64,000 nucleotides of DNA from CAYYJR01 sp964472305 (lineage in GTDB: Bacteria > Armatimonadota > Hebobacteria > CAIYQO01), in contig CAYYJR010000005.1 of the NCBI GenBank assembly GCA_964472305.1, positions 1 to 64,000 of the forward strand, written 5' to 3'. The notes under the pieces are model-generated. The model searched no databases and was not told the DNA's origin. It saw only the letters and a program-made list of their open reading frames with translations. The stretch's first letter is position 1; each line of letters starts with the position of its first letter. Below are positions 34,701 to 41,686 of this stretch, piece by piece. The translations under genes and the position numbers were made by a program.

Positions 34701-35926
34701 ACGCGTGGATCGATCTCCGCCGCGGCGCGCGCCTGTGCGGTAATTTCGTTTTTTACCAGGTCGGCGCCAATGAAATCGCCAGTCAGATAGCGCCCCGAGC
34801 CGGTGGTGCAGACGCCGCGCACCACCACGCGGTCGGCGAATTCCTCGCCCACCTCGCGCAATCCCTGTCGTACCGCCTCGATCGGTCGGCCCGCGGTCAT
34901 CAGGTAGCGCTTGGCCAGCACGCGCTTTTCGCCGTCAATGAGTACCACGTTGGTGCTGATGGAACCCACGTCCACGCCCAGGTAAGCGTCAATGGGCGGT
35001 CCGGGCGGCACCACGGCCAGGTGGCTACCCGGCGGGGGGCCGGGGTCGGGCAGCGGGGTATGCGACGCGCCCAACTGCGGCACGCGGGCGATATGCTCGA
35101 CCAGCGGGGTCAGGTCGCGGGTGAAAGCGCCGGCGTCGCGGCGCGCCAGCAGGGCCGCGCCCACCGCGCCGGCGACGTGCGCGTGCGGCGACACCACGAA
35201 CTGTTCCGGCGTCAGCCCGAGCACCTCGCGAAATGCGCGCACCATGCCCGCGTTCAGCGCCACGCCGCCATGGAATCCCACGGCGGGGATGATCTCTTTC
35301 CCCTGCACCAGCACGGAAAAGAAGTTCTGCGCAAAGGCGAAGCAAAGGCCGGCTACGATGTCGCCCACCGGCGTCGCCTGCTGTTGCAGGTGAATCATGT
35401 CGGTTTTGGCGAAGACGCTGCAACGTCCGGCTACGCGCGCGGGTTTAAGCGACGTCACCGCCAGGCGGCCGAACTCATCCTCGATCTTCACGCCCAACCG
35501 GCTGGCTTGCTGGTCCAGAAAGCTGCCGCAGCCGGCGGCGCACAGCCCGTTCATGGCGAAATCGCGAATGCGCACCGCGTCGCCAACGCCGGCTTCATCG
35601 AGCACCACCAGAAAGGAATCCTCGCCGCCCACCACGATCAGGCTGCGTACCTCCGGCGTTAGGAACGCCGCCGCGCGCGCCTGGCACACCATCTCATTTT
35701 CAAACGGAGCGTGCAGCAATTCGGCGACCGCTTTGCCGCTGGAACCGGTAAACCCGAGGCGCACCGTGCCGGCATGCGCGGACAGGGCTTCCTCGATCAA
35801 TTGGCGCGCCACCTCCAACGGTCGCGCAAAATGGCGGCGATAGGTGTAATCCTCCAACGCGCCCGCGTCGGACAGCCATGCCGTCTTTACGCTCACCGAA
35901 CCGATATCCACGCCAAGGTATGCCAT
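31754..35926 (-). CDS. acyl-CoA dehydratase activase-related protein (two BcrA/BadF ATPase domains + DUF2229)
   Basis: 1390 residues, ATG 6 nt after GGAG. Two BadF/BcrA/HgdC ATPase domains: about 3-265 (Y-L-G-V-D-I-G-S-V-S-V-K) and 314-590 (Y-L-G-V-D-V-G-S-I-S-T-N). Each keeps the two cysteines that bridge the 4Fe-4S cluster in HgdC dimers: C129 (L-C-A-A-G-C-G-S-F) with C169, and C439 (V-C-A-A-G-T-G-S-F) with the Cys of G-E-R-C-T-V-F-M-E-S-D. The second half has the DUF2229 region (G-I-P-R-T-L-H-F-T-E-Y-L-P-Y-W) and an HgdB-like Cys-rich part (Y-C-T-G-K-E-C-F-P-C). Such fused proteins occur in anaerobes, substrate unknown; ATP-driven low-potential electron transfer is the family mechanism. 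No dehydratase subunits are adjacent. Confidence 0.95.
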   Translation of the reverse strand: MAYLGVDIGSVSVKTAWLSDAGALEDYTYRRHFARPLEVARQLIEEALSAHAGTVRLGFTGSSGKAVAELLHAPFENEMVCQARAAAFLTPEVRSLIVVGGEDSFLVVLDEAGVGDAVRIRDFAMNGLCAAGCGSFLDQQASRLGVKIEDEFGRLAVTSLKPARVAGRCSVFAKTDMIHLQQQATPVGDIVAGLCFAFAQNFFSVLVQGKEIIPAVGFHGGVALNAGMVRAFREVLGLTPEQFVVSPHAHVAGAVGAALLARRDAGAFTRDLTPLVEHIARVPQLGASHTPLPDPGPPPGSHLAVVPPGPPIDAYLGVDVGSISTNVVLIDGEKRVLAKRYLMTAGRPIEAVRQGLREVGEEFADRVVVRGVCTTGSGRYLTGDFIGADLVKNEITAQARAAAEIDPRVDTIFEIGGQDSKYISLENGSIVDFEMNKVCAAGTGSFLEEQAERLGISIKGEFSDLALQAAAPVRLGERCTVFMESDLVGQQTRGATTADLAAGLAHSIVHNYLNRVVGERKIGERIFFQGGTAFNRAVVAAFRKVTGKPVTVPEHHEVTGAIGCALMAREAAHPAMPSRFKGWDVSKREYRQDSFECKACANRCEINRVHMEGEATLFYGGRCEKYEKRRAISPDIPDLFAERERLLLAGYRAPAPAPGQPLIGIPRTLHFTEYLPYWTAFFAALGLPVLLSGPTSKAIIDRGLEAVQAEFCFPVKVAHGHVAELLEAGVTHLFLPNVLQLPKLHEGYQESVPCPYVQSLSYTINAALAPDERKVTLINAPVNLHGPHARTEENLYRQLKPLGATHKAVARAMAAGRAAQHAFSEALMQRGREVLAQLREDEKAIVIVSRPYNGCDNGINLELPTRFREFGMLPIPLDMLTLDEFDLSSEFPDLTWRYGQKILATADLVRQDPRLYAVYLTNFGCGPDSFLTNFFGARSGDKPFLQLEIDEHSSDVGAITRCEAFLDSLPKSERAVSEPRQFVVNAPRLRDKRIIYLPNMCDLAYGLAAAFRSVGQPAEALPETDAESVAIGKRYCTGKECFPCIATTGDIVRHLTRPDIDPEKSAFFMPSVAGGCRFGYYNVLQRLILDELGHNAVPIFAPNQDRGIYDTLGRHGGDLFVRRAWHSIVAIELLEKALRHVRPCAADPAAADRVYQQGLRAVEHAIERGERLEPVMEAARDAFAALSFSLNGQPWIGIVGEVFVRMHRYSNQDLIRRIEELGGKVWLSPFTEWIYYINHNQIEDAQWNGQWWNLFRLRLTDRVMKSDEHRLSRPWEGFLPNLHEATPEAIMADGEPYVASAFRGEAILGIGKAAQFHRLGLSGVVNVIPFTCMPGTITSGLFKRFQQDYDHIPILNLAFDGQETGNLPLRLEAFLQQCKGYQERQQVKGL

Positions 35927-36339
35927 GCATCACTCCATTGCTGATTGCGAAGTAGGGAATCGTATTTGCTGTATTACCGGACGAGTGATAACACCTCCTG
36001 CCCGGCGCTAAGTTCCCCAGGGGTAGATTGTACCAAAAATGAGGAGAGAAGGGGAAGGCAACGAAGGCGAAGGCCGATCCGCATGTATCCGCTTCGTCGA
36101 AATTATACTTGATGGTGAAAAGCCAGTGCCATACGGGATGTTCGACGAATGCGCAATACAGGTTGTACATGCACCCGCGGCTGTGTGTACATCGACTCTG
36201 CAGGCGGCAGTGCATGACGTGTGCAACACATGGAAAGGCATTTTCATATGTTGCACTGGACGACTCAACCAGCGTGGAAGCGTACGGGAGGCATGACGTA
36301 GCGAGACGTCACGCGCATGACGCATTTGCCCCAGGATTC
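35927..36339. other. 413-bp interval without a recognised gene
   Basis: Between the starts of the activase gene and the end of cysE. No coding pattern on either strand. A small imperfect hairpin (about 36293-36316) lies 24 bp past the cysE stop and may act as its terminator; AGGAGGT at about 35996 (minus) has no usable start behind it. Confidence 0.5.
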
Positions 36340-37008
36340 TCATCCGACTTGCTGCACGTCTTGCTGTAAGGCGTCTTCCAATTCGTGCAGACGGGTTTCC
36401 AGTGCTTCCAGGCGGGTGCGCAGTGCGGTCATGCTTTCATGGATCGGATCGGGCATTTTATCGTGTGCCAGCAGGCCGATTTTCTTGCCAGCCAGGCGTA
36501 CGACTTCCGCCGGCACGCCGACCGCGGTGGCGTGGGCAGGCAGTGGACGCAGCACCACGGCGTTGGCGCCGATGAGAGAATTATCCTCGACTTTGAAGGA
36601 GCCGAGAATTTTCGCGCCGGCGCCGACCAGCACGTTGTCACCGAGCGTGGGATGGCGCTTGCCCTTCTCTTTGCCGGTGCCGCCCAGCGTGACACCCTGG
36701 AACAGGGTGACGTTGCGTCCGATCTCCACCGTTTCGCCGATGACGACGCCCATGCCATGGTCGATGAACAGCCCGTCGCAGATGCGCGCCGCCGGGTGAA
36801 TCTCGATGCCGGTCAGCCAGCGCGCCAGTTGCGAAATACAGCGCGCCGTCAGCGGTAGCCCCATCTTCCATAACCGGTGAGAGAGCCGATGCCACCAGAT
36901 CGCATGCAGGCCGCTGTAGCACAACAGTACTTCGGTGATGCTGTGTGCCGCCGGATCGCGCTCGAAGACGGCCTGAATATCCCGCTTGATATGGGCAAAT
37001 ATCCCCAT
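36340..37008 (-). CDS. cysE: serine O-acetyltransferase
   Basis: First step of cysteine synthesis, serine + acetyl-CoA to O-acetylserine. 222 residues from the ATG preceded by GAGG (5 nt). The N-terminal helices are followed by a left-handed beta-helix of hexapeptide repeats: G-I-E-I-H-P-A-A-R-I, F-I-D-H-G-M-G-V-V-I-G-E-T, T-L-F-Q-G-V-T-L-G-G-T-G-K, G-K-R-H-P-T-L. Catalytic D/H pair and the Cys-inhibition residues are present. C-terminal coiled-coil (R-T-R-L-E-A-L-E-T-R-L-H-E-L-E) is an unusual addition. Promoter and dyad immediately upstream suggest dedicated control. Confidence 0.95.
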   Translation of the reverse strand: MGIFAHIKRDIQAVFERDPAAHSITEVLLCYSGLHAIWWHRLSHRLWKMGLPLTARCISQLARWLTGIEIHPAARICDGLFIDHGMGVVIGETVEIGRNVTLFQGVTLGGTGKEKGKRHPTLGDNVLVGAGAKILGSFKVEDNSLIGANAVVLRPLPAHATAVGVPAEVVRLAGKKIGLLAHDKMPDPIHESMTALRTRLEALETRLHELEDALQQDVQQVG

Positions 37009-37021
37009 AAGAACCTCGACC

Positions 37022-37090
37022 GAGTTGAACTCAACTAACGCAGTACACAATATACTAAACCAGTATAAGTGCCCGATATACCGGTGTCAA
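37022..37090 (-). promoter_or_regulatory. cysE promoter with overlapping dyad
   Basis: Minus strand: TTGACA (37090-37085, perfect), 17-nt spacer, TATACT (37067-37062, 5/6). The dyad TATACTAAACCAGTATA (37051-37067, perfect 6-bp arms) covers the -10 box and start site, the typical place for a repressor. A second perfect dyad, GAGTTGAACTC (37022-37032), lies in the 5' leader before the ATG at 37008. The regulator is unknown. Confidence 0.75.
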
Positions 37091-37171
37091 CGGAGTTGAA
37101 TCGACGTTTGTCCGAGTGAGCCGTCTTTTGCGGTATAATGAGTGAGAACACTGTTGCGGAGGTGGGGATCC

Positions 37172-37714
37172 ATGTCGCGTAATGTTATTACCTGCATGGT
37201 GGTCATGTCCGGCCTGGTGCTGCTGTTTTGCTTTCTCATCGGCAAGTCGCTGACCGCCGTGCGCGGGGGACAGACGCCGCGGGCGGCCTGCCTCAATCAC
37301 CAGCGGCAACTGGCAATCGCGGTGGCCGCCTATTTGCAGGACAACGCCGCCCAGTTTCCCGCGCAATGGATCGGCTTGCACGCAGCCTTCCCCGGTGTGC
37401 CGGTCGCCGTGCTGGCGTGCCCGGCGAAGCGGCAGGCCGAAGCGGCCGCTCCGGCGATTGGGTACGGCTTCAATGGTCTGCTGGTGGGCGCGAAGGCGGA
37501 GATCGCCGCCGGCAAGGAGCGCGAGACCATCGTGACGGCGGATGCCGTCACCCCGGACGCTTTGCTGCGGACGCGCCGCGACGTGGATGTGACGCGGCAT
37601 GGGTTGGGCGGGGGCTTTGTCGCCGCCTATCTGGATGGGCATGCGGCGTTCATCAAAGCGGAAGAGATCTTCGAACTCAATCCGGCGAAGCTCACGCCTC
37701 ATGCTGCGCGGTGA
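37172..37714 (+). CDS. pseudopilin-like protein with H-X9-DG C-terminal signature
   Basis: 180 residues. One N-terminal hydrophobic helix (about 8-24: M-V-V-M-S-G-L-V-L-L-F-C-F-L-I-G) is followed by A-C-L-N-H-Q-R-Q-L-A-I-A-V-A-A-Y-L-Q-D, the pattern after the helix in DUF1559/type II pseudopilin-like proteins, and by R-H-G-L-G-G-G-F-V-A-A-Y-L-D-G-H-A-A-F-I at the C-terminus (processing-associated H-X9-DG type). These proteins are abundant in Planctomycetes, Armatimonadota and relatives. ATG at 37172 after GGAGG; a perfect TATAAT lies at 37134-37139. Convergent overlap of 23 bp with queF. Confidence 0.8.
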   Translation: MSRNVITCMVVMSGLVLLFCFLIGKSLTAVRGGQTPRAACLNHQRQLAIAVAAYLQDNAAQFPAQWIGLHAAFPGVPVAVLACPAKRQAEAAAPAIGYGFNGLLVGAKAEIAAGKERETIVTADAVTPDALLRTRRDVDVTRHGLGGGFVAAYLDGHAAFIKAEEIFELNPAKLTPHAAR

Positions 37715-38045
37715 CCACGGTGTGCAGCCCGCCGCGCACGTTGAACTCGCCCGTCACGGTCATGCGCCGTGGTTGAAGCACGGTCACCAGGTCGTCCAGG
37801 ATGCGGTTGATCACCGCCTCATGGAAGGCACCCTCATCGCGGAACGACCAGAAGTAGAGCTTGAGCGCCTTCAACTCCACGCATAACGCATCGGGCACGT
37901 AATTCAGGCGGATCACGGCGAAGTCCGGCTGTCCGGTGCGCGGGCACAGGCAGGTGAACTCCGGACAGGTAATCTCGATAGTGTAATCGCGCTCCGGATT
38001 CGGATTTGCGAAGGTTTCTAGTGCTTTGTTTGGTTGGGTGGACAT
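37692..38045 (-). CDS. queF: 7-cyano-7-deazaguanine reductase (preQ0 reductase), short form
   Basis: Reduces the preQ0 nitrile to preQ1 with NADPH for queuosine synthesis. 117 residues of the single-domain (Bacillus-type) form. Thioimide nucleophile C34 in P-E-F-T-C-L-C-P-R-T-G-Q-P-D-F-A with D41; the QueF motif E-L-K-A-L-K-L-Y-F-W-S-F-R-D-E-G-A-F-H-E follows. Upstream neighbours nadC and scpB are on the same strand. Its 3' end overlaps the H-X9-DG gene by 23 bp. Confidence 0.95.
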   Translation of the reverse strand: MSTQPNKALETFANPNPERDYTIEITCPEFTCLCPRTGQPDFAVIRLNYVPDALCVELKALKLYFWSFRDEGAFHEAVINRILDDLVTVLQPRRMTVTGEFNVRGGLHTVVTAQHEA

Positions 38046-38084
38046 GGGTTACCTCGTATCGTGCAGGGGAGCAGTGCCCGGGTG

Positions 38085-38948
38085 TTATGCTTCCGCCGTG
38101 AAATCTAGTGAAATATCCAGCGCCATCACGGAATGAGTGAGCGCGCCGATGGAGATAAGATCAACGCCGCACTCGGCGATGGCGCGCACGCGGTCGAGGG
38201 TGACATTGCCGGACGCCTCGGTGCGCGCGCGGCCTGCGATCATCGCAACGCAGGCGCGCATCTGTTCCAGCGTCATGTTGTCGAGCAGGACGATGTCGGC
38301 ACCGGCGTCCACCGCCTCGCGCGCCATCTCCAGCGTATCCGCCTCCACCTCGATTTTCAACGTGTGTGGCGCGCCGGCGCGGGCGGCGCGTATGGCCGGC
38401 GCCACCCCGCCAACCGCGGCGATGTGGTTGTCCTTGATCAGTACTCCGTCGGAGAGGTTGAAACGGTGATTGTCGCCACCGCCGGCGCGCACGGCGTATT
38501 TGTCCAGCACGCGGTGTCCTGGGGCGGTCTTGCGGGTATCCACGATGCGCGCTCCGGTGCCGGCCACCGCTGCCACGTAACGAGCGGTGGCGGTGGCGAT
38601 GCCGGACATGCGCTGCAGGAAGTTCAGCGCGGTGCGCTCGGACGACAACAGGCTGCGCGTCGGACCGGACACCAGCGCCAGCCGCGTGCCCGGCGTCACC
38701 GGCTGGCCGTCTTCCACCAGCACGCGCAGGGTGATACGCGGATCCACCGTATGCATCACCTGTGCGGCGATAGGCAATCCCGCCAGCACGCCCGGTCCCT
38801 TGGCCAGGAAGATGCCGTGGGACACCGCCGTCGCGGGGATGGTGGATGACGCGGTGACGTCGCCGGTGCCCAGGTCTTCCGCCAGTGCCAGCTCGATCAG
38901 CGGTTGCGCCGTACGCAACCAGACGGGGTCGGATACTGCTGAAAACAT
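38085..38948 (-). CDS. nadC: nicotinate-nucleotide pyrophosphorylase (carboxylating)
   Basis: Quinolinate + PRPP to nicotinate mononucleotide in NAD synthesis. 287 residues. Signature D-T-R-K-T-A-P-G-H-R and K-Y-A-V-R-A-G-G-G-D-N-H-R, then I-K-D-N-H, I-E-V-E-A-D-T and the C-terminal I-S-I-G-A-L-T-H-S. The ATG at 38948 shares one base with the scpB stop (TGATG) and has GGGAG 6 nt upstream; a GTG one codon earlier is also possible. nadA and nadB are not in the window. Confidence 0.96.
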   Translation of the reverse strand: MFSAVSDPVWLRTAQPLIELALAEDLGTGDVTASSTIPATAVSHGIFLAKGPGVLAGLPIAAQVMHTVDPRITLRVLVEDGQPVTPGTRLALVSGPTRSLLSSERTALNFLQRMSGIATATARYVAAVAGTGARIVDTRKTAPGHRVLDKYAVRAGGGDNHRFNLSDGVLIKDNHIAAVGGVAPAIRAARAGAPHTLKIEVEADTLEMAREAVDAGADIVLLDNMTLEQMRACVAMIAGRARTEASGNVTLDRVRAIAECGVDLISIGALTHSVMALDISLDFTAEA

Positions 38949-39517
38949 CACTCGCTCCCTTCCGTCGCGGTGAAGCCGTCGAGGGCGGGCGCCGCCTGCT
39001 CGACGAAAGTGGCAAGGTCAGGCAGCGCGTTCAGGTTGGGCAGGCCGAATAGCTTGAGGAAGCGGTCGGTCGTGCCGTATTGCATCGGCTTGCCCGGCGC
39101 GTTTTTGTGTCCGCGTTCGCAGATCAAGCCGTGTTCCAGCAGCGTTGAGACCACGCTGTCGGAATTCACCCCGCGCAGCGCCTCGATTTCCGGGCGCGTC
39201 ACCGGCTGACGATAAGCGACGATGGCCAGCGTCTCCAGCGCGGCGGGCGAGATGCGAAACTTGGGCGGCTGGTGCAGGCGCGCGATGAATTCCGCGAATT
39301 CCGGTCTGGTCACTAATTCGTAGCCGTTGGCCACCTCCACGATGCGCAGTCCGAGGTAGCGATCCTCCAGCGTCTCCAGCAATTGGCGCACGGCAGGCAT
39401 GGAGATCTCCAGCAACTCGGCCAACTCGCCAAGCGCCAGCGGACGATCGGCCATCAGCAGCAAGCATTCCAGTGCGCCGGCCAGATTCGATGTGGGTACT
39501 ATCATGTCAGTTGTCAT
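38948..39517 (-). CDS. scpB: segregation and condensation protein B
   Basis: Partner of ScpA and SMC in chromosome condensation. 189 residues with two winged helices: L-A-G-A-L-E-C-L-L-L-M-A-D-R-P-L then Y-R-Q-P-V-T-R-P-E-I-E-A-L-R-G-V-N-S and the conserved G-K-P-M-Q-Y-G-T-T-D-R-F-L. ATG at 39517 (or 39505) has no ribosome site; TATTAT lies 8 nt upstream, so it may be leaderless. Translationally coupled to nadC. scpA is not adjacent. Confidence 0.94.
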   Translation of the reverse strand: MTTDMIVPTSNLAGALECLLLMADRPLALGELAELLEISMPAVRQLLETLEDRYLGLRIVEVANGYELVTRPEFAEFIARLHQPPKFRISPAALETLAIVAYRQPVTRPEIEALRGVNSDSVVSTLLEHGLICERGHKNAPGKPMQYGTTDRFLKLFGLPNLNALPDLATFVEQAAPALDGFTATEGSE

Positions 39518-39909
39518 GGGTGCATATAATAGTACCAGGGAGGGTGAAGCGATGGCAAGTGCGCGGACTGATGAGACGTAATGTATGATACCTCGTCGCC
39601 CATGCGGTGCAAAAAATGCGACGGTTATACGCGGATGAACGTGACAGGCAGGCCTGCCTGTCACGTCCTGCTGTCCGTAACAGAGCACGATTCTCAGTCT
39701 GGAAGTGCGGTCGCTCCCGTGGTGAACTTTGTCGATCCAGCGGGGAGGGGAGGGGCGACAAGGGTAGTGCAATACCGCTGCCTTTGCATCACGGCAGGTC
39801 ACATCGACTTGTTGGCAACGGATCACAACATTTACGTATCATCAATGGTATAGCTTGGAAAGGTCGAATACGCTCGGTGACGAATTGGAGGGTGGGGGAA
39901 GCGAACCAC
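39518..39909. other. 392-bp intergenic interval
   Basis: No gene. It holds a perfect 28-bp palindrome (39639-39666). The sequence just after it (about 39661-39710) resembles that after the hairpin at 49934-49974, for example CACGTCCTGCT and CTC(A/G)GTCTGG. Confidence 0.6.
39639..39666. repeat. 28-bp perfect palindrome
   Basis: Every base from 39639 to 39652 pairs with 39653-39666 without a loop. It may be the hairpin end of an intergenic repeat family that also occurs at 49934. Confidence 0.9.
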
Positions 39910-40809
39910 ATGGCACGACAACGCGATGAATTGATCCGCGCCATTGCCGCGGATGGACAGGTGCGCGCGTTCGCGGTGAACACCACGCGCCTGTGCGAAA
40001 AAGCGCGAAGCATGCAACAATCGCTGCCCGCCGCCACCGCGGCACTGGGGCGGGTGTTGAGCGCGGCGGTGATGCTGGCGGCGACCATCAAGGAAGGCGA
40101 GCGCATCTCCATTCGCGTGCAGGGTGACGGGCCGGTGGGGGGCGTATTCGCGCAGGCCACGCCGGACGGGCGCGTGCGCGGGTACCTGCATAACCCGCAG
40201 GTGAACCCGCCGTCGCGAGCGGGTAAGCTTGACGTCGGCACCGCGGTGGGCCGGCATGGCGAACTGCTGGTCATTCGCGACCTGGGATTGCGCGAGCCTT
40301 ATGTGGGGCGCGTGAACCTGCAAAGCGGTGAGATCGGCGACGACCTGGCATTTTACTTCGCCACTTCCGAGCAACAGCCATCCGTGGTGGGGCTGGGCGT
40401 GCTGGTGAATCCGGATAATTCGGTGGCGGCGGCAGGCGGGTATATCATCCAGCCACTGCCGGGAGTCACTCCCGAAGTGATCGACCACCTGGAAGCGAAT
40501 GTGCTGAAATCGCCCGCGCCCAGTGAGTTGATTACCACGCTGCGCGACCCGGAGCAAATTCTCGGCGTGCTGCTGGCGGGATTCGACTGGCAAGTGCTGG
40601 ATCGCCTGACGCCGCATTTTCACTGCGGCTGTACGCGCGCCAAATCGCGCCGGGCGCTGAAGGCGCTCGGTATCCGCGATTTACAGGAGCTGCTCGATCG
40701 GCATGAGCCGGTAGAGGTGACTTGCGACTTCTGCGCGCGCATTTATACGTTCGGTGATGCCGATCTGCAAGCGGTGCTGGCAGACAAGCAAGGCGGAAAG
40801 ACGGCGTGA
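39910..40809 (+). CDS. hslO: redox-regulated chaperone Hsp33
   Basis: Holdase activated by oxidative unfolding. 299 residues. N-terminal R-A-F-A-V-N-T-T and S-A-A-V-M-L-A-A-T-I-K-E-G-E-R, G-Y-L-H-N-P, and a C-terminal zinc redox switch C239-x-C241 and C272-x2-C275. The reading frame is open upstream to 39607 but the ATG at 39910 with GGGGGA 10 nt before is the natural start. Single gene, flanked by hairpin-rich intergenic DNA. Confidence 0.96.
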   Translation: MARQRDELIRAIAADGQVRAFAVNTTRLCEKARSMQQSLPAATAALGRVLSAAVMLAATIKEGERISIRVQGDGPVGGVFAQATPDGRVRGYLHNPQVNPPSRAGKLDVGTAVGRHGELLVIRDLGLREPYVGRVNLQSGEIGDDLAFYFATSEQQPSVVGLGVLVNPDNSVAAAGGYIIQPLPGVTPEVIDHLEANVLKSPAPSELITTLRDPEQILGVLLAGFDWQVLDRLTPHFHCGCTRAKSRRALKALGIRDLQELLDRHEPVEVTCDFCARIYTFGDADLQAVLADKQGGKTA

Positions 40810-40840
40810 GCACATGGATAGTGGCGCCCGAGATCGGGAG

Positions 40841-40910
40841 CAGTTCCGATGTGTCACGGAACTGTGATGGCCGTCCCCGGCTATAACGTCACACGGGCGG
40901 GACGCCCGTG
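40841..40910. repeat. two hairpins after hslO
   Basis: First, 8-bp arms at 40841-40848 and 40857-40864 (loop 8 nt); second, CACGGGCG-GGA-CGCCCGTG at 40892-40910. Neither has a T run. The second is the kind of GC palindrome found repeatedly between genes here. Confidence 0.7.
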
Positions 40911-41059
40911 CCACGCTGGTGCTGATGATGAGCATTGCACGGTATTGGGTACTGTCCCGCTTCACGGGCGACAGTGCCGGAAATGTCTATACCGTTGGCA
41001 TCTGGTGAAGTCGGGAGTATTTCCACATATCAGCGCATGCACAGGAAGAACAACACGCC

Positions 41060-41638
41060 ATGACCAGCATTCACGTCCAGAGTTTCATTCTCGGGTCATA
41101 TCCCATCCGCGGCCATCTCGCCTGGGCGGAAGGCGACCGGCAAGCGCTGTTCGTCGATCCGGGCGGGTGGGACGACGCCATCGTGCAGACGCTTGATGCG
41201 TTCGGGTTGTCGCTGGCGGCGATTGCGCTCACACACGGGCATTGGGACCATACCGAGGGATTGGCGGAGATGACCGCGCGGCTGAGAACACCGGTGTATG
41301 CCGGTGTCGATGACGTGCGCCTGTTGGATCAACCGCCCGATTATCCGCTGGAAGGCGGGGAAACCATCGTTTGTGGCACACTGGCCTGGCGCGTGCTGCA
41401 TGTGCCGGGCCATACCGCCGGCTCGCTGGCCTTCACCGCCGGCGATGTGGCGTTCACCGGTGACACCTTGTTCGCCGGCGCCATCGGCGGCACGCCCAAC
41501 CAGGCTGAGTATGAGCGCGAGCGGCGCGCCATTCGCACGCACCTGCTGCCGCTGGGCGATGCCGTGCGCGTCTATCCGGCCCACGGCCCCGCCACCACCA
41601 TCGGCATCGAACGGCGCAGCAATCCGTTTTTACGTTGA
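41060..41638 (+). CDS. metallo-beta-lactamase-fold hydrolase (glyoxalase II-like)
   Basis: 192 residues. T-H59-G-H61-W-D63-H64 zinc motif, H in V-P-G-H-T-A-G-S, D in F-T-G-D-T-L-F and H in Y-P-A-H-G-P: a complete binuclear metal site. Length and motif order fit the short glyoxalase II-like/YcbL group that hydrolyses S-lactoylglutathione or other thioesters. AGGAAG lies 11 nt before ATG. Convergent with the PHP-Cache-DUF294 gene. Confidence 0.92.
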   Translation: MTSIHVQSFILGSYPIRGHLAWAEGDRQALFVDPGGWDDAIVQTLDAFGLSLAAIALTHGHWDHTEGLAEMTARLRTPVYAGVDDVRLLDQPPDYPLEGGETIVCGTLAWRVLHVPGHTAGSLAFTAGDVAFTGDTLFAGAIGGTPNQAEYERERRAIRTHLLPLGDAVRVYPAHGPATTIGIERRSNPFLR

Positions 41639-41686
41639 ACGCGCATACCGGAACTGTCATTCGCGGTGCGACGCAGGGCACTTCCC

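Noticed and set aside
32306..35662. 1118-codon plus-strand open frame
   Set aside because: Mirror of the activase gene caused by high GC; no recognisable domains and extreme Arg/His/Gly content.
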